From assembly GCF_019263585.2 (NCBI RefSeq), contig NZ_JADQDF010000001.1:5218501-5282500 (forward strand): a stretch of DNA of 64,000 nt, given 5' to 3'. The notes below the pieces were generated by a model. That model was given only the letters and a program-made list of their open reading frames with translations, was not told the origin of the DNA and did no database searches. Each line of letters opens with the position of its first letter. Position 1 is the stretch's first letter. The DNA comes from Pseudonocardia oceani (GTDB lineage Bacteria > Actinomycetota > Actinomycetes > Mycobacteriales > Pseudonocardiaceae). Made by a program: the position numbers and the translations under genes. Below are positions 16,935 to 24,749 of this stretch, piece by piece.

Positions 16935-18461
16935 ATGACCGCGTCGTCCGTCCGCGCTTCCCAGCACGCCACGCCCGCCCCGCCGCCCACCGGCCGCGCA
17001 GCGGCCCTGCGCGCCGACGTCGGCGCCTCGCTCGTCGTATTCCTCGTCGCCGTGCCGCTGTCGTTGGGCATCGCCCTGGCCTCCGGTGCGCCGATCATGG
17101 CCGGGATCATCGCCGCGGTCGTCGGGGGCGTCGTCGCCGGTCTTCTGGGCGGGTCGCCGTTGCAGGTCAGCGGGCCCGCGGCGGGGCTGACCGTCGTCGT
17201 CGCCGAGCTCGTCACCCGCTTCGGCTGGCAGACCACCTGCCTGATCACGGCCGGCGCCGGCCTGCTGCAGATCCTGTTCGGGCTGCTGCGCGTCGCGCGG
17301 TTCAGCCAGGCCGTCCCGCCCGCCGTCGTGCACGGGATGCTCGCCGGGATCGGGCTGACGATCGCCCTCGGCCAGCTCCACGTCGTCCTGGGCGGCGCGC
17401 CGCCCGCGAGCGCCGTCGACGCCGTGCTGGGACTGCCGGCCCGCCTGCTGGAGGCGGACCCGGCCGCGGCGGCCGTCGGCGGCGTGACGCTCACGATGCT
17501 GCTGGCGTGGCCGCTCGTGCCGAGACCGGTGCGGGCGGTGCCGGGGCCGCTGGTGGCGGTCGTCGCGGCCACCGCGGTGGCGGTGGTCTGGCCCGCGGTG
17601 CCGCGCGTCGACCTGCCGGGCGGGCTGCTGGAGTCGATCGCGCCGCCGGGCGTGCTGCCGTCGGGACAGTGGGCCGCGATCGCCGGCGGCGTCCTCACCG
17701 TCGCGCTGGTCGCGAGCGTCGAGAGCCTGCTGTCGGCGGTGGCGGTCGACCGCATGCCCCGCCCGGACGGCGCACCCGGCCCGCGGACCCGCCCCGACCG
17801 CGAGCTCATCGGCCAGGGCGCCGCGAACGGCGTGTCCGGGCTGCTCGGCGGCCTACCGGTGACCGGGGTGATCGTGCGCAGCTCCGCCAACGTCCGCGCC
17901 GGCGCCCGCACCCGCGCGGCCACCGTGCTGCACGGCGTCTGGATCGCGGTGTTCGCCGTCGCGCTGGTCGGGGTCGTCGAGCTCGTGCCGCTGGCCGCGC
18001 TGGCCGGACTGCTGATCATGGTGGGGCTGCAGCTGGTCAAGCCGGCCGACGTGCGGCAGGCGCGCCGCCACGGCGACCTCGCCGTCCACCTCGCGACGAC
18101 CGCGGGCGTGCTGGTGCTCAACCTGCTCGAGGGCGTCGCCGTCGGGCTGGCGGTGGCCGGGTTCCTCATGCTGCGGCGCGCGCTCTCGGCCGTCGTCCGG
18201 CACGAGCCGCCCGCCGCGGGGGAGCCGCACCGGGTCGTCGTCGAGGGGACGCTGAGCTTCCTGGGGGTGCCGCGGCTGGCCCGCGTGCTGGGCGCGGTGC
18301 CCGACGGGGCGCCGGTGCAGGTCGACCTCGCCGTCGACTACCTCGACCACGCCGCCTCCGACCACCTCGACGCCTGGACCGCCCGGCACCGCGCGAGCGG
18401 CGCCCCGACCGTCGTCACCGGGCCGCCGGGACGCGCCGGTGGCGGCCCACGTCCGTCCTGA
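16935..18461 (+). CDS. SulP-family anion permease with STAS domain
   Basis: This is a 508-residue inner-membrane transporter of the SulP (SLC26) family, which moves sulfate, bicarbonate or related anions. The N-terminal signature is LRADVGASLVVFLVAVPLSLGIALASGAP, followed by GGSPLQVSGPAAGLTVVVAEL, a core anion-site motif, and about eleven hydrophobic segments. INGVSGLLGG-like and PVTGVIVRSSANV motifs are present near residues 295-320. The last 80 residues form a STAS domain (VVVEGTLSFLGVPRLARVL), shorter than average. I chose the ATG at 16935; the frame is open 57 bp upstream without a better ribosome site. The anion is not predictable. Its place between bioA and bioF is unusual. Confidence 0.8.
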   Translation: MTASSVRASQHATPAPPPTGRAAALRADVGASLVVFLVAVPLSLGIALASGAPIMAGIIAAVVGGVVAGLLGGSPLQVSGPAAGLTVVVAELVTRFGWQTTCLITAGAGLLQILFGLLRVARFSQAVPPAVVHGMLAGIGLTIALGQLHVVLGGAPPASAVDAVLGLPARLLEADPAAAAVGGVTLTMLLAWPLVPRPVRAVPGPLVAVVAATAVAVVWPAVPRVDLPGGLLESIAPPGVLPSGQWAAIAGGVLTVALVASVESLLSAVAVDRMPRPDGAPGPRTRPDRELIGQGAANGVSGLLGGLPVTGVIVRSSANVRAGARTRAATVLHGVWIAVFAVALVGVVELVPLAALAGLLIMVGLQLVKPADVRQARRHGDLAVHLATTAGVLVLNLLEGVAVGLAVAGFLMLRRALSAVVRHEPPAAGEPHRVVVEGTLSFLGVPRLARVLGAVPDGAPVQVDLAVDYLDHAASDHLDAWTARHRASGAPTVVTGPPGRAGGGPRPS

Positions 18462-18501
18462 CCCCCGGCAGGGAGTCCGGCGGGTCCGGCGCGGCGGACA
18501 C

Positions 18502-18507
18502 TAGGGT
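18502..18507 (+). promoter_or_regulatory. -10 box (TAGGGT), bioF-bioD-bioB-bsaP operon
   Basis: TAGGGT ends 7 nt before the bioF GTG. This suggests a leaderless operon separate from the SulP gene. Confidence 0.6.
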
Positions 18508-18514
18508 CCGGGGG

Positions 18515-19648
18515 GTGCCGACCCACCCCCTCGCCTGGCTCGCCGCCCACGCCGACGCCCGCCGCGCCGCGGGGCTGCGCCGCGAGCTGGTGCCCCGGGC
18601 CGCGGGCGCGCCGGGCATCGACCTCGCCGGCAACGACTACCTCGGGCTGTCCACCGACCCGCGCGTGGTCGAGGGCGGTATCGACGCCCTGCGCACCTGG
18701 GGCGCCGGCTCGACGGGGTCCCGGCTGGTCACGGGCACGACCGCGCTGCACGCGGATCTGGAGGACGAGCTCGCCGCGTTCTGCGGCGCCGAGGCCGCGC
18801 TGGTGTTCTCCTCGGGCTACGCGGCCAACCTCGGCGCCCTCACCGCGCTGTCCGGACCCGGCGCGCTGATCGTCTCCGACGTCGCCAACCACGCCTCGCT
18901 CGTCGACGCGTGCCGGCTGTCGCGGGCGCGGATCGTGGTCGCGGACGGGCCCGACGCCGTCGACGCCGCGCTGGCGGCGCGCACCGAGGAGCGGGCGCTC
19001 GTCGTCACCGACAGCGTGAACAGCGTCGACGGCGGGCTGGCTCCGCTGCGGGCGTTGCACGCCGTGAGTCGGGCGCGGGGCGCGCTGCTCGTCGTCGACG
19101 AGGCCCACGGGCTCGGCGTGTGCGGGCCGGGCGGGCGCGGGCTGCTCGCCGGAGAGGGGCTCGCCGGGGCCGACGACGTCGTGGCGACGGTGACGCTGTC
19201 GAAGGCGCTGGGCAGCCAGGGCGGGGCGGTCGTCGGGCCCGCGCCGGTGGTCGCCCACCTGGTCGACTCCGCGCGGTCGTTCATCTTCGACACCGGGCTC
19301 GCCCCGGCCTGTGTGGGCTCGGCGCTCGCCGCGCTGCGCGTGCTGCGCGCGTCGCCGGAGCTGCCGGGCGAGGTGCTGCGGGTCGCCGCGGGGCTGGCCG
19401 CGGCGGCGGGCGTGCCGGTGCCGGCGTCGTCGGTGGTGTCGGTGGTGCTGGGCGAGCCGGAGCGGGCGTTCGCCGCGGCGCGGCGCTGCGCCGAGCTGGG
19501 CGTGCGGGTGGGCTGCTTCCGTCCGCCGTCGGTGCCGGTCGGCACGAGCCGCCTGCGCCTGACGGCCCGGGCGACGGTCACCGACGCCGAGCTGGAGCGG
19601 GTGCGGGAGGTGCTGGCGCAGGTGCTGGCGCCGGCGGTGGCCCGGTGA
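18515..19648 (+). CDS. bioF: 8-amino-7-oxononanoate synthase
   Basis: BioF condenses pimeloyl-thioester with L-alanine to KAPA, the first step of biotin ring assembly. The 377-residue PLP enzyme shows IDLAGNDYLGLS (substrate and PLP region), GAGSTGSRLVTGTTALHADLE and SSGYAANLGAL. VVDEAHGLGVCGPGGRG includes D195 and H198, and TVTLSKALGSQGG includes the PLP lysine K230. It begins at GTG 18515 directly after a -10 box. It overlaps bioD by 4 bp, so it is the first gene of bioF-bioD-bioB-bsaP. Confidence 0.95.
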   Translation: MPTHPLAWLAAHADARRAAGLRRELVPRAAGAPGIDLAGNDYLGLSTDPRVVEGGIDALRTWGAGSTGSRLVTGTTALHADLEDELAAFCGAEAALVFSSGYAANLGALTALSGPGALIVSDVANHASLVDACRLSRARIVVADGPDAVDAALAARTEERALVVTDSVNSVDGGLAPLRALHAVSRARGALLVVDEAHGLGVCGPGGRGLLAGEGLAGADDVVATVTLSKALGSQGGAVVGPAPVVAHLVDSARSFIFDTGLAPACVGSALAALRVLRASPELPGEVLRVAAGLAAAAGVPVPASSVVSVVLGEPERAFAAARRCAELGVRVGCFRPPSVPVGTSRLRLTARATVTDAELERVREVLAQVLAPAVAR

Positions 19649-20349
19649 GCGGTCTCCCGAGGGGTCGGGTCCTCGTCGTCACCGGCACCGGCACGGGCGT
19701 CGGCAAGACGGTCGTCACGGCGGCGGTGGCGGCGCTCGCGCCGGGCCGGGTCGCGGTGCTCAAGCCCGCGCAGACCGGGGTCGGACCCGACGAGCCGGGC
19801 GACCTCGCCGAGGTCACCCGGCTGGTCCCCGGCGTCACGGGCCGGGAGCTGGCCCGCTACCCCGACCCGCTCGCCCCGGCCACCGCCGCCCGCCGCGCCG
19901 GGCGCCCGCCGGTCACGCCCGCGCAGGCGGCCGCCGCCGCGCGGGAGCTCGCGGCCGAACACGACCTGGTGCTCGTCGAGGGGGCGGGTGGGCTGCTCGT
20001 GCGCTTCGACGAGGACGGGACGCTCGCCGACGTCGCCGCGGAGCTCGGCGCACCGGTGCTCGTCGTCACCGCGCCGGGGCTCGGCACGCTCAACCACACC
20101 GAGCTCACGACGGCCGCACTGCGCGCCCGGGGGCTCGCGTGCGCCGGGATCGTCGTCGGGGCGTGGCCGCGCGTACCCGATCTGGCGACCCGGTGCAACC
20201 TCGCCGACCTGCCCGCCGTGACCGGGTTCCCGCTGGTGGGAGCGGTTCCGGAGGGGTCGGGGACGCTGGACCCGGGCGCGTTCGCAGCCGTCGCTCGTCA
20301 CAGTCTTTCGTGCGAACTCGGCGGCGGATGGCAGACTCCCGAGGCGTGA
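19645..20349 (+). CDS. bioD: Dethiobiotin synthetase
   Basis: BioD closes the ureido ring of DAPA using CO2 and ATP. The 234-residue protein begins with the P-loop VVTGTGTGVGKTVVTAAVAAL (ATP lysine K21), followed by LKPAQTGVGP (substrate and CO2 lysine) and LVLVEGAGGLLVRFDEDGTLAD, the family switch motif. PVLVVTAPGLGTLNHTELT contributes to the dimer and nucleotide site. It starts at GTG overlapping bioF by 4 bp and ends overlapping bioB by 4 bp. Confidence 0.95.
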   Translation: MSGLPRGRVLVVTGTGTGVGKTVVTAAVAALAPGRVAVLKPAQTGVGPDEPGDLAEVTRLVPGVTGRELARYPDPLAPATAARRAGRPPVTPAQAAAAARELAAEHDLVLVEGAGGLLVRFDEDGTLADVAAELGAPVLVVTAPGLGTLNHTELTTAALRARGLACAGIVVGAWPRVPDLATRCNLADLPAVTGFPLVGAVPEGSGTLDPGAFAAVARHSLSCELGGGWQTPEA

Positions 20350-21356
20350 CGACCACCGAAGCCGCCGCCATCCTCGCCACTGCCCGCTCCCAGGTGCTGG
20401 AGGACGGAGTCGGTCTCGACGAGGCGCAGGTCCTCGAGGTCCTGCGCCTGCCGGACGAGGCCCTCGACGACCTGCTGCAGCTCGCGCACGACGTGCGGAT
20501 GCGGTGGTGCGGCCCGGAGGTCGAGGTCGAGGGGATCATCTCGCTCAAGACCGGCGGGTGCCCCGAGGACTGCCACTTCTGCTCGCAGTCGGGCCTGTTC
20601 GCCTCACCGGTCCGCTCGGCGTGGCTGGACGTGCCGATGCTGGTGGAGGCGGCCAAGCAGACCGCGAAGACCGGGGCCACGGAGTTCTGCATCGTCGCCG
20701 CCGTGCGCGGGCCGGACGCGCGGCTGATGACGCAGGTCGCGGCGGGCATCGCGGCGATCAAGGACGAGATCGACATCAACATCGCGTGCTCGTTGGGGAT
20801 GCTGACCCCCGAGCAGGTCGACGAGCTCGCCGCGATGGGCGTGCACCGCTACAACCACAACCTGGAGACCGCGCGCTCGCACTTCCCGAACGTGGTCACC
20901 ACGCACACGTGGGAGGAGCGGTGGGAGACGCTGCGCCTGGTCCGCGAGGCCGGAATGGAGGTCTGCTGCGGCGGGATCCTGGGCATGGGGGAGACCCTGG
21001 AGCAGCGGGCCGAGTTCGCCGCGCAGCTCGCGTCGCTCACCCCGGACGAGGTGCCGCTGAACTTCCTCAACCCGCGCCCGGGCACGCCGTTCGGCGACCA
21101 GGAGCCGATGGAGGGTGCCGACGCGCTGCGGGCCGTCGCCGCGTTCCGGCTCGCGCTGCCGCGCACGGTGCTGCGCTTCGCGGGCGGCCGGGAGATCACC
21201 CTGGGCGACCTGGGTGCGCGCAAGGGCCTGCTGGGCGGGATCAACGCCGTCATCGTCGGCAACTACCTCACCACGCTCGGGCGGCCGGCCGAGTCCGACA
21301 TCGACCTGCTCGGTGAGCTGCAGATGCCGATCAAGGCCCTGAACGACACGCTGTGA
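20346..21356 (+). CDS. bioB: Biotin synthase
   Basis: BioB is the radical-SAM enzyme that inserts sulfur into dethiobiotin to make biotin. The 336-residue protein has the CxxxCxxC [4Fe-4S] motif in KTGGCPEDCHFCSQSG (C72, C76, C79). AAVRGPD, YNHNLETAR, CCGGILGMGE and NFLNPRPGTPF follow, all diagnostic of BioB, and ILRFAGGRE-like VLRFAGGREITLGD comes near the end. I used GTG 20346, which overlaps the bioD stop; an in-frame ATG at 20328 would add six residues. A small BsaP-like gene is coupled immediately downstream, as in mycobacteria. Confidence 0.95.
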   Translation: MTTTEAAAILATARSQVLEDGVGLDEAQVLEVLRLPDEALDDLLQLAHDVRMRWCGPEVEVEGIISLKTGGCPEDCHFCSQSGLFASPVRSAWLDVPMLVEAAKQTAKTGATEFCIVAAVRGPDARLMTQVAAGIAAIKDEIDINIACSLGMLTPEQVDELAAMGVHRYNHNLETARSHFPNVVTTHTWEERWETLRLVREAGMEVCCGGILGMGETLEQRAEFAAQLASLTPDEVPLNFLNPRPGTPFGDQEPMEGADALRAVAAFRLALPRTVLRFAGGREITLGDLGARKGLLGGINAVIVGNYLTTLGRPAESDIDLLGELQMPIKALNDTL

Positions 21357-21544
21357 GCGATCCGGCCTTCTGCGACCGCTGCGGGCAGCCCGCGGCGGGC
21401 GAGCACGCGCGGTGCGCGGCGGGCCGCGACCTGGAGCCGCCGCGCTACTGCGCCGACTGCGCGCGGCGGATGGTCGTCCAGGTCACGCCGACGGGCTGGA
21501 CGGCCCGCTGCAGCCGCCACGGGGAGCGCACCAGCCCGTACTGA
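21353..21544 (+). CDS. bsaP: Biotin synthase auxiliary protein (BsaP-like)
   Basis: This is a 63-residue cysteine-rich protein whose GTG overlaps the bioB stop by 4 bp. Six cysteines are present: C7 and C10 (CDRC), C21, C33 and C36 (CADC) and C53, a pattern able to bind a metal or an iron-sulfur cluster. Mycobacteria carry a short conserved gene directly after bioB whose product is needed for BioB to turn over dethiobiotin. Position, size and the paired CxxC motifs match that protein. The name is assigned from context and pattern; cluster binding is inferred. Confidence 0.75.
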   Translation: MSDPAFCDRCGQPAAGEHARCAAGRDLEPPRYCADCARRMVVQVTPTGWTARCSRHGERTSPY

Positions 21545-21556
21545 CATGCTGTGCGC

Positions 21557-22075
21557 ATGGCGAACTGGGGGAGCCTGCTGCGGCAGGCGGCCAAGATCGG
21601 GCTGGACCTGCTGTCGAAGTCGTCGCCGTCCTCGTCGGGGGGCGCGGCACCGGCTCCTCCGGTCGCCCCGTCGCGCGGCGGGGCCCGGAGCGCGCCGACC
21701 GGCGAGGCCGCCCGCGCCGTCGTCTACGCCCCGGACCTCGACGGCTCCGCCGACCCGGGGGAGATCGTCTGGGCGTGGGTGCCGTTCGAGGAGAACGACG
21801 GCCGGGGCAAGGACCGTCCGCTGCTCGTGGTCGGGCGCCACGGCGGTGACCTCGTCGGGCTGATGCTGTCGAGCCGGCACGACCGCGCGGACGACCGCGA
21901 CTGGGTGTCGATCGGGTCGGGCGCGTGGGACCGCGAGGGGCGCGAGTCGTTCGTCCGCCTCGACCGGGTCCTGGAGGTCGGCGAGCACGACATCCGCCGC
22001 GAGGGCGCCGTGCTCGACCGCGGCCGCTTCGACCGCGTCGCCGGTGAGCTGCGCGGGCGGTTCGGCTGGAGCTGA
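21557..22075 (+). CDS. PemK/MazF-like protein with N-terminal extension, no visible antitoxin
   Basis: This is a 172-residue protein. The C-terminal ~115 residues look like the PemK/MazF beta-barrel: GEIVWAWVPFEEN, then GKDRPLLVVGRHGGDLVGLML and WVSIGSGAWDREGRESFVRLDRVLEV. In true MazF enzymes this fold is a ribosome-independent mRNA endoribonuclease. The first 55 residues are a low-complexity Ser/Pro/Ala linker after a short amphipathic helix (NWGSLLRQAAKIGLDLL). No antitoxin gene lies next to it. It may be a housekeeping relative and not a toxin. ATG 21557 preferred; GTG 21551 is also possible. Confidence 0.65.
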   Translation: MANWGSLLRQAAKIGLDLLSKSSPSSSGGAAPAPPVAPSRGGARSAPTGEAARAVVYAPDLDGSADPGEIVWAWVPFEENDGRGKDRPLLVVGRHGGDLVGLMLSSRHDRADDRDWVSIGSGAWDREGRESFVRLDRVLEVGEHDIRREGAVLDRGRFDRVAGELRGRFGWS

Positions 22076-22076
22076 C

Positions 22077-22118
22077 ACCCCGACACGGTCGCCACGGGAG
22101 CCCGACTCGCGGGCTTCC
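22077..22118 (+). repeat. CCCGACTCG repeat in the pemK/LON intergenic gap
   Basis: One degenerate unit (ACCCCGACACGG) is followed by the unit CGGGAGCCCGACTCGCGGG. The latter is identical to the last unit of the cluster at 2261-2347, 20 kb away. Confidence 0.7.
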
Positions 22119-22141
22119 CGTCACCCGGGGGCCGGCGCCCG

Positions 22142-22819
22142 TCAGTTGGCGCTGTGCTCCACCGCGTACGTGGTGATCGGCGCGGGGACGGCTCGGAGGT
22201 GGGTGAGCAGGCCGGTCTCGCGGGCCAGCAGCAGCCGCACCGCCCGCAGGCGCTCGGTGGGGGAGACCTGCTCCAGCAGGCGCTGGCGGTCGGACAGCGG
22301 CAGCAGGCAGTCGGCGGCCAGGACGCCCGGCAGCTCGGCGGCCGGGATCTCGGCGTCGGGCTCGACCCAGTCGTCGTTCTTCCACGCCGTGGCGCAGTAG
22401 CGGCGGTGGGCGTCGCGGGCGGCGGAGGTGAGCATCGACGTGAGGTCGTCGCCGCCCTCGAACTCGCCGTCGGGCAGGAACTCGACGGACCCCATCAGGT
22501 AGGGCTTGGACTCCGTGTCGAGCTCGAGCAGGCGGAAGCGCCGCGCACCGCGCGTGACGATGTCGAAGCGCCCGTCGGGCAGCCGGCGGACGTCGCGCAG
22601 GGAGGCGGTGCAGCCGACGGGGTGCAGGCCGTGGACGCCGTCGTCGTCGGGCGTCCACCCCTCCCGCACCGCGACGACGCCGAACTCCTTGTCGGGCACC
22701 GCGCCCGTGACCAGGTCGATCGTCAGCTGGCGGTAGCGCGGTTCGAAGATGTGCAACGGCAGCATCGCCCCCGGCATGAGCACGGTTCCCAGGGGGAACA
22801 CGGGGACGGTCTCGGCCAC
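22142..22819 (-). CDS. LON substrate-binding-domain protein
   Basis: This is a 225-residue soluble protein consisting of a LON (ATP-dependent protease La) N-terminal domain without ATPase or protease parts. The start VPVFPLGTVLMPGAMLPLHIFEPRYRQL is the domain signature; the central segment GCTASLRDVRRLPDGRFDIVTRGARRFRL is also typical. Stand-alone LON-domain proteins are common in actinobacteria, with unknown function, possibly peptide or substrate recognition. The GTG at 22819 lies 4 bp after the nrtR stop, so the two are co-transcribed and probably coupled. Confidence 0.8.
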   Translation of the reverse strand: MAETVPVFPLGTVLMPGAMLPLHIFEPRYRQLTIDLVTGAVPDKEFGVVAVREGWTPDDDGVHGLHPVGCTASLRDVRRLPDGRFDIVTRGARRFRLLELDTESKPYLMGSVEFLPDGEFEGGDDLTSMLTSAARDAHRRYCATAWKNDDWVEPDAEIPAAELPGVLAADCLLPLSDRQRLLEQVSPTERLRAVRLLLARETGLLTHLRAVPAPITTYAVEHSAN

Positions 22820-22823
22820 GCGT

Positions 22824-23540
22824 CTACGTTACGGCGCCGCGCCCGTGCTCGCCCGGCGGCTTGAGCACGGCGAACGCGTCGGTCACGCGCAGTGCGCGGT
22901 CGGTGAACCGGAACACAGCGGCCGGGCGGCCACCCGACGGTCCGGGGGGAGCGACGGAGCCGGTCGGCTCGAGCAGCGCGCGGCGCGTGAGGACCCGCTG
23001 CAGGTTGGTGGCGGAGACGGAGTGGCCGAGGGCGGCGACGTAGAGGTCGCGCAGCGCGGAGATCGTGAACTCGCGCGGGGCCAGGGCGAAGCCGAGGTTG
23101 GTGTAGGAGAGCTTGGCGCGCAGGCGGTCGCGGGCGGCGATGACGATCGTGTCGTGGTCGAAGGCGGCGCCGTCGATCGCGGGGCCCTCGCCCGGGGCGA
23201 TCGGCAGCCACGCGGTGTCGTCGGGGATCGCCGGGTCGGCGTCGGAGGGGACGAGGCCGAGGAACGCGGTCGCGATCAGCCGCACCCCAGGCACGCGGCA
23301 CGGGTCGCTGAACACCCCGAGCTGCTCGACGTGCGCGACCTCCCGCACGTCGACCTTCTCCGCGAGCTGGCGCAGCACCGAGCGCTCGACGTCCTCGTCG
23401 TCGCCGAGCCGGCCGCCCGGGAGCGCCCACCGGCCCAGGTCGGGCTCCTGCGCGCGCTGCCAGGCGAGCACCTGCGGCTGGCCGTCGGAGATCCGCAGGA
23501 CGGCGGCGAGCACCTCGTGTCCCGTCGCGCGCGCCCCCAT
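22824..23540 (-). CDS. nrtR: NrtR-type Nudix transcriptional regulator of NAD synthesis
   Basis: This is a 238-residue protein with an N-terminal Nudix domain (about residues 8-140) and a C-terminal winged helix (about 150-230, REFTISALRDLYVAALGHSVSATNLQRVL). That is the architecture of NrtR, which represses NAD-biosynthesis genes and is released by ADP-ribose. The Nudix box is degenerate: G43-x5-E49-x7-R57 is kept, but Q58, K62 and D64 replace two glutamates and a glycine, so hydrolase activity is unlikely. It is divergent from nadABC, with a palindrome in the nadA leader. ATG 23540 follows a TACGAT -10 box by 7 nt. Confidence 0.85.
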   Translation of the reverse strand: MGARATGHEVLAAVLRISDGQPQVLAWQRAQEPDLGRWALPGGRLGDDEDVERSVLRQLAEKVDVREVAHVEQLGVFSDPCRVPGVRLIATAFLGLVPSDADPAIPDDTAWLPIAPGEGPAIDGAAFDHDTIVIAARDRLRAKLSYTNLGFALAPREFTISALRDLYVAALGHSVSATNLQRVLTRRALLEPTGSVAPPGPSGGRPAAVFRFTDRALRVTDAFAVLKPPGEHGRGAVT

Positions 23541-23547
23541 GCCGCGG

Positions 23548-23553
23548 ATCGTA
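23548..23553 (-). promoter_or_regulatory. -10 box (TACGAT), leaderless nrtR
   Basis: TACGAT on the minus strand ends 7 nt before the nrtR ATG. An inverted pair GGTCACC/GGTGACC (23562-23568 and 23588-23594) lies just upstream and could be a second control site. Confidence 0.5.
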
Positions 23554-23644
23554 GGCCGCCGGGTCACCGGGGGCCGTGTGAACGGGAGGTGACCGCCGGG
23601 TGAGGCCCAGGTCACGTGGTCGGTACGTCGTGGGGAGGTGCCTG

Positions 23645-23650
23645 CTACGC
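23645..23650 (+). promoter_or_regulatory. nadA: -10 box (TACGCT) of the nadABC operon
   Basis: TACGCT in CTGCTACGCTCGG would start transcription near 23657, three bases before the operator-like palindrome. Confidence 0.5.
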
Positions 23651-23659
23651 TCGGCGGCA

Positions 23660-23682
23660 GTTTACGACTACTAGTCGAAAAC
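23660..23682. promoter_or_regulatory. 23-bp palindromic operator, probable NrtR site
   Basis: The arms GTTTACGACTA and TAGTCGAAAAC flank a central C and match at 10 of 11 positions. The AT-rich ends stand out in this genome. It lies between the -10 box and the GAGGAGGGG ribosome site of nadA, opposite the nrtR gene, where a repressor would block nadABC transcription. Assignment to NrtR is by position. Confidence 0.65.
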
Positions 23683-23695
23683 ACGAGGAGGGGTC

Positions 23696-24685
23696 ATGAC
23701 GACGACCGAAGCCCCGCGGGTCGAGGCCGGATGGGGCGACGAGGTCCGCGCGCTGGCGGCCGCACAGGACGCGGTGGTGCTGGCGCACAACTACCAGCTG
23801 CCCGAGATCCAGGACGTCGCGCACTTCACCGGCGACTCGCTGGCCCTGTCCCGGATCGCCGCGGAGAGCCCGGCGTCGACGATCGTGTTCTGCGGCGTCC
23901 ACTTCATGGCCGAGACCGCGAAGATCCTCAGCCCGGAGAAGACGGTGCTGATCCCGGACGCCGGGGCGGGGTGCTCGCTCGCCGACTCCATCACCGCCGA
24001 CCAGCTGCGGGAGTGGAAGGCCGAGCACCCGGACGCGGTGGTCGTCAGCTACGTCAACACGACGGCGGCGGTGAAGGCGGAGACCGACGTGTGCTGCACG
24101 TCGTCGAACGCGGTGGAGGTCGTGCAGTCGGTGCCGGCCGACCGCGAGGTGCTGTTCCTGCCCGACCAGTTCCTCGGCGCGCACGTCCGGCGCATCACCG
24201 GTCGGCGGAACATGCACGTGTGGGCGGGGGAGTGCCACGTCCACGCCGGCATCAGCGGGCCCGCGCTCACGGCCCAGAGCCAGGCGCACCCCGACGCCGA
24301 CCTCTACGTGCACCCCGAGTGCGGCTGCGCCACCTCGGCGCTCTACCTCGCCGGCGCCGGGGCGGTGCCGGCCGAGCACGTCAAGATCCTCTCGACGGGC
24401 GGCATGCTCGACGCCGCGCGGGAGGCGGAGCCCGGCCGCACGGTGCTGGTCGCGACCGAGGTCGGCATGCTGCACCAGCTGCGAAGGGCGGCACCGGAGG
24501 TCGACTTCCGGGCGGTCAACGACCGCGCCTCCTGCCACTACATGAAGATGATCACGCCGGGGAAGCTGCTCCGCGCGCTGCGCGAGGGGCGCGACGAGGT
24601 GCACGTCGACCCGGAGCTCGCCGAGCGCGGCCGGGCCGCGGTGCAGCGCATGATCGCGATCGGGCAGCCCGGGGGTGGGGAATGA
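23696..24685 (+). CDS. nadA: Quinolinate synthase
   Basis: NadA condenses iminoaspartate with dihydroxyacetone phosphate to quinolinate, using a [4Fe-4S] cluster. The 329-residue protein shows VLAHNYQLPEIQDVAHFTGDSLAL, FCGVHFMAETAKIL and three ligand cysteines in the expected places: C93 (DAGAGCSLAD), C180 (WAGECHVH) and C280 (DRASCHYMKM). The ATG is preceded by GAGGAGGGG. It is the first gene of nadA-nadB-nadC. The 64-bp gap to nadB holds a palindromic repeat. Confidence 0.95.
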   Translation: MTTTEAPRVEAGWGDEVRALAAAQDAVVLAHNYQLPEIQDVAHFTGDSLALSRIAAESPASTIVFCGVHFMAETAKILSPEKTVLIPDAGAGCSLADSITADQLREWKAEHPDAVVVSYVNTTAAVKAETDVCCTSSNAVEVVQSVPADREVLFLPDQFLGAHVRRITGRRNMHVWAGECHVHAGISGPALTAQSQAHPDADLYVHPECGCATSALYLAGAGAVPAEHVKILSTGGMLDAAREAEPGRTVLVATEVGMLHQLRRAAPEVDFRAVNDRASCHYMKMITPGKLLRALREGRDEVHVDPELAERGRAAVQRMIAIGQPGGGE

Positions 24686-24690
24686 CCCCC

Positions 24691-24734
24691 CGTGAGCGGC
24701 GATCCTCGCCAGGGCCACGTTTCGCACTCACGAG
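24691..24734. repeat. CGTGAGCGG palindromic element between nadA and nadB
   Basis: The ends CGTGAG and CTCACG are inverted. The inner part CAGGGCCACGTTT resembles the reverse complement of 60481-60527 inside treY, where the matching parts are CAGGGCC...CCACGTTTT and GCTCACGAG. Confidence 0.5.
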
Positions 24735-24749
24735 CACCGGAGGTGCCCG

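Noticed and set aside
21557..22075. A complete toxin-antitoxin pair with bsaP as antitoxin
   Set aside because: The preceding small gene is a cysteine-rich protein coupled to bioB, which fits the biotin role; it has no antitoxin DNA-binding pattern.
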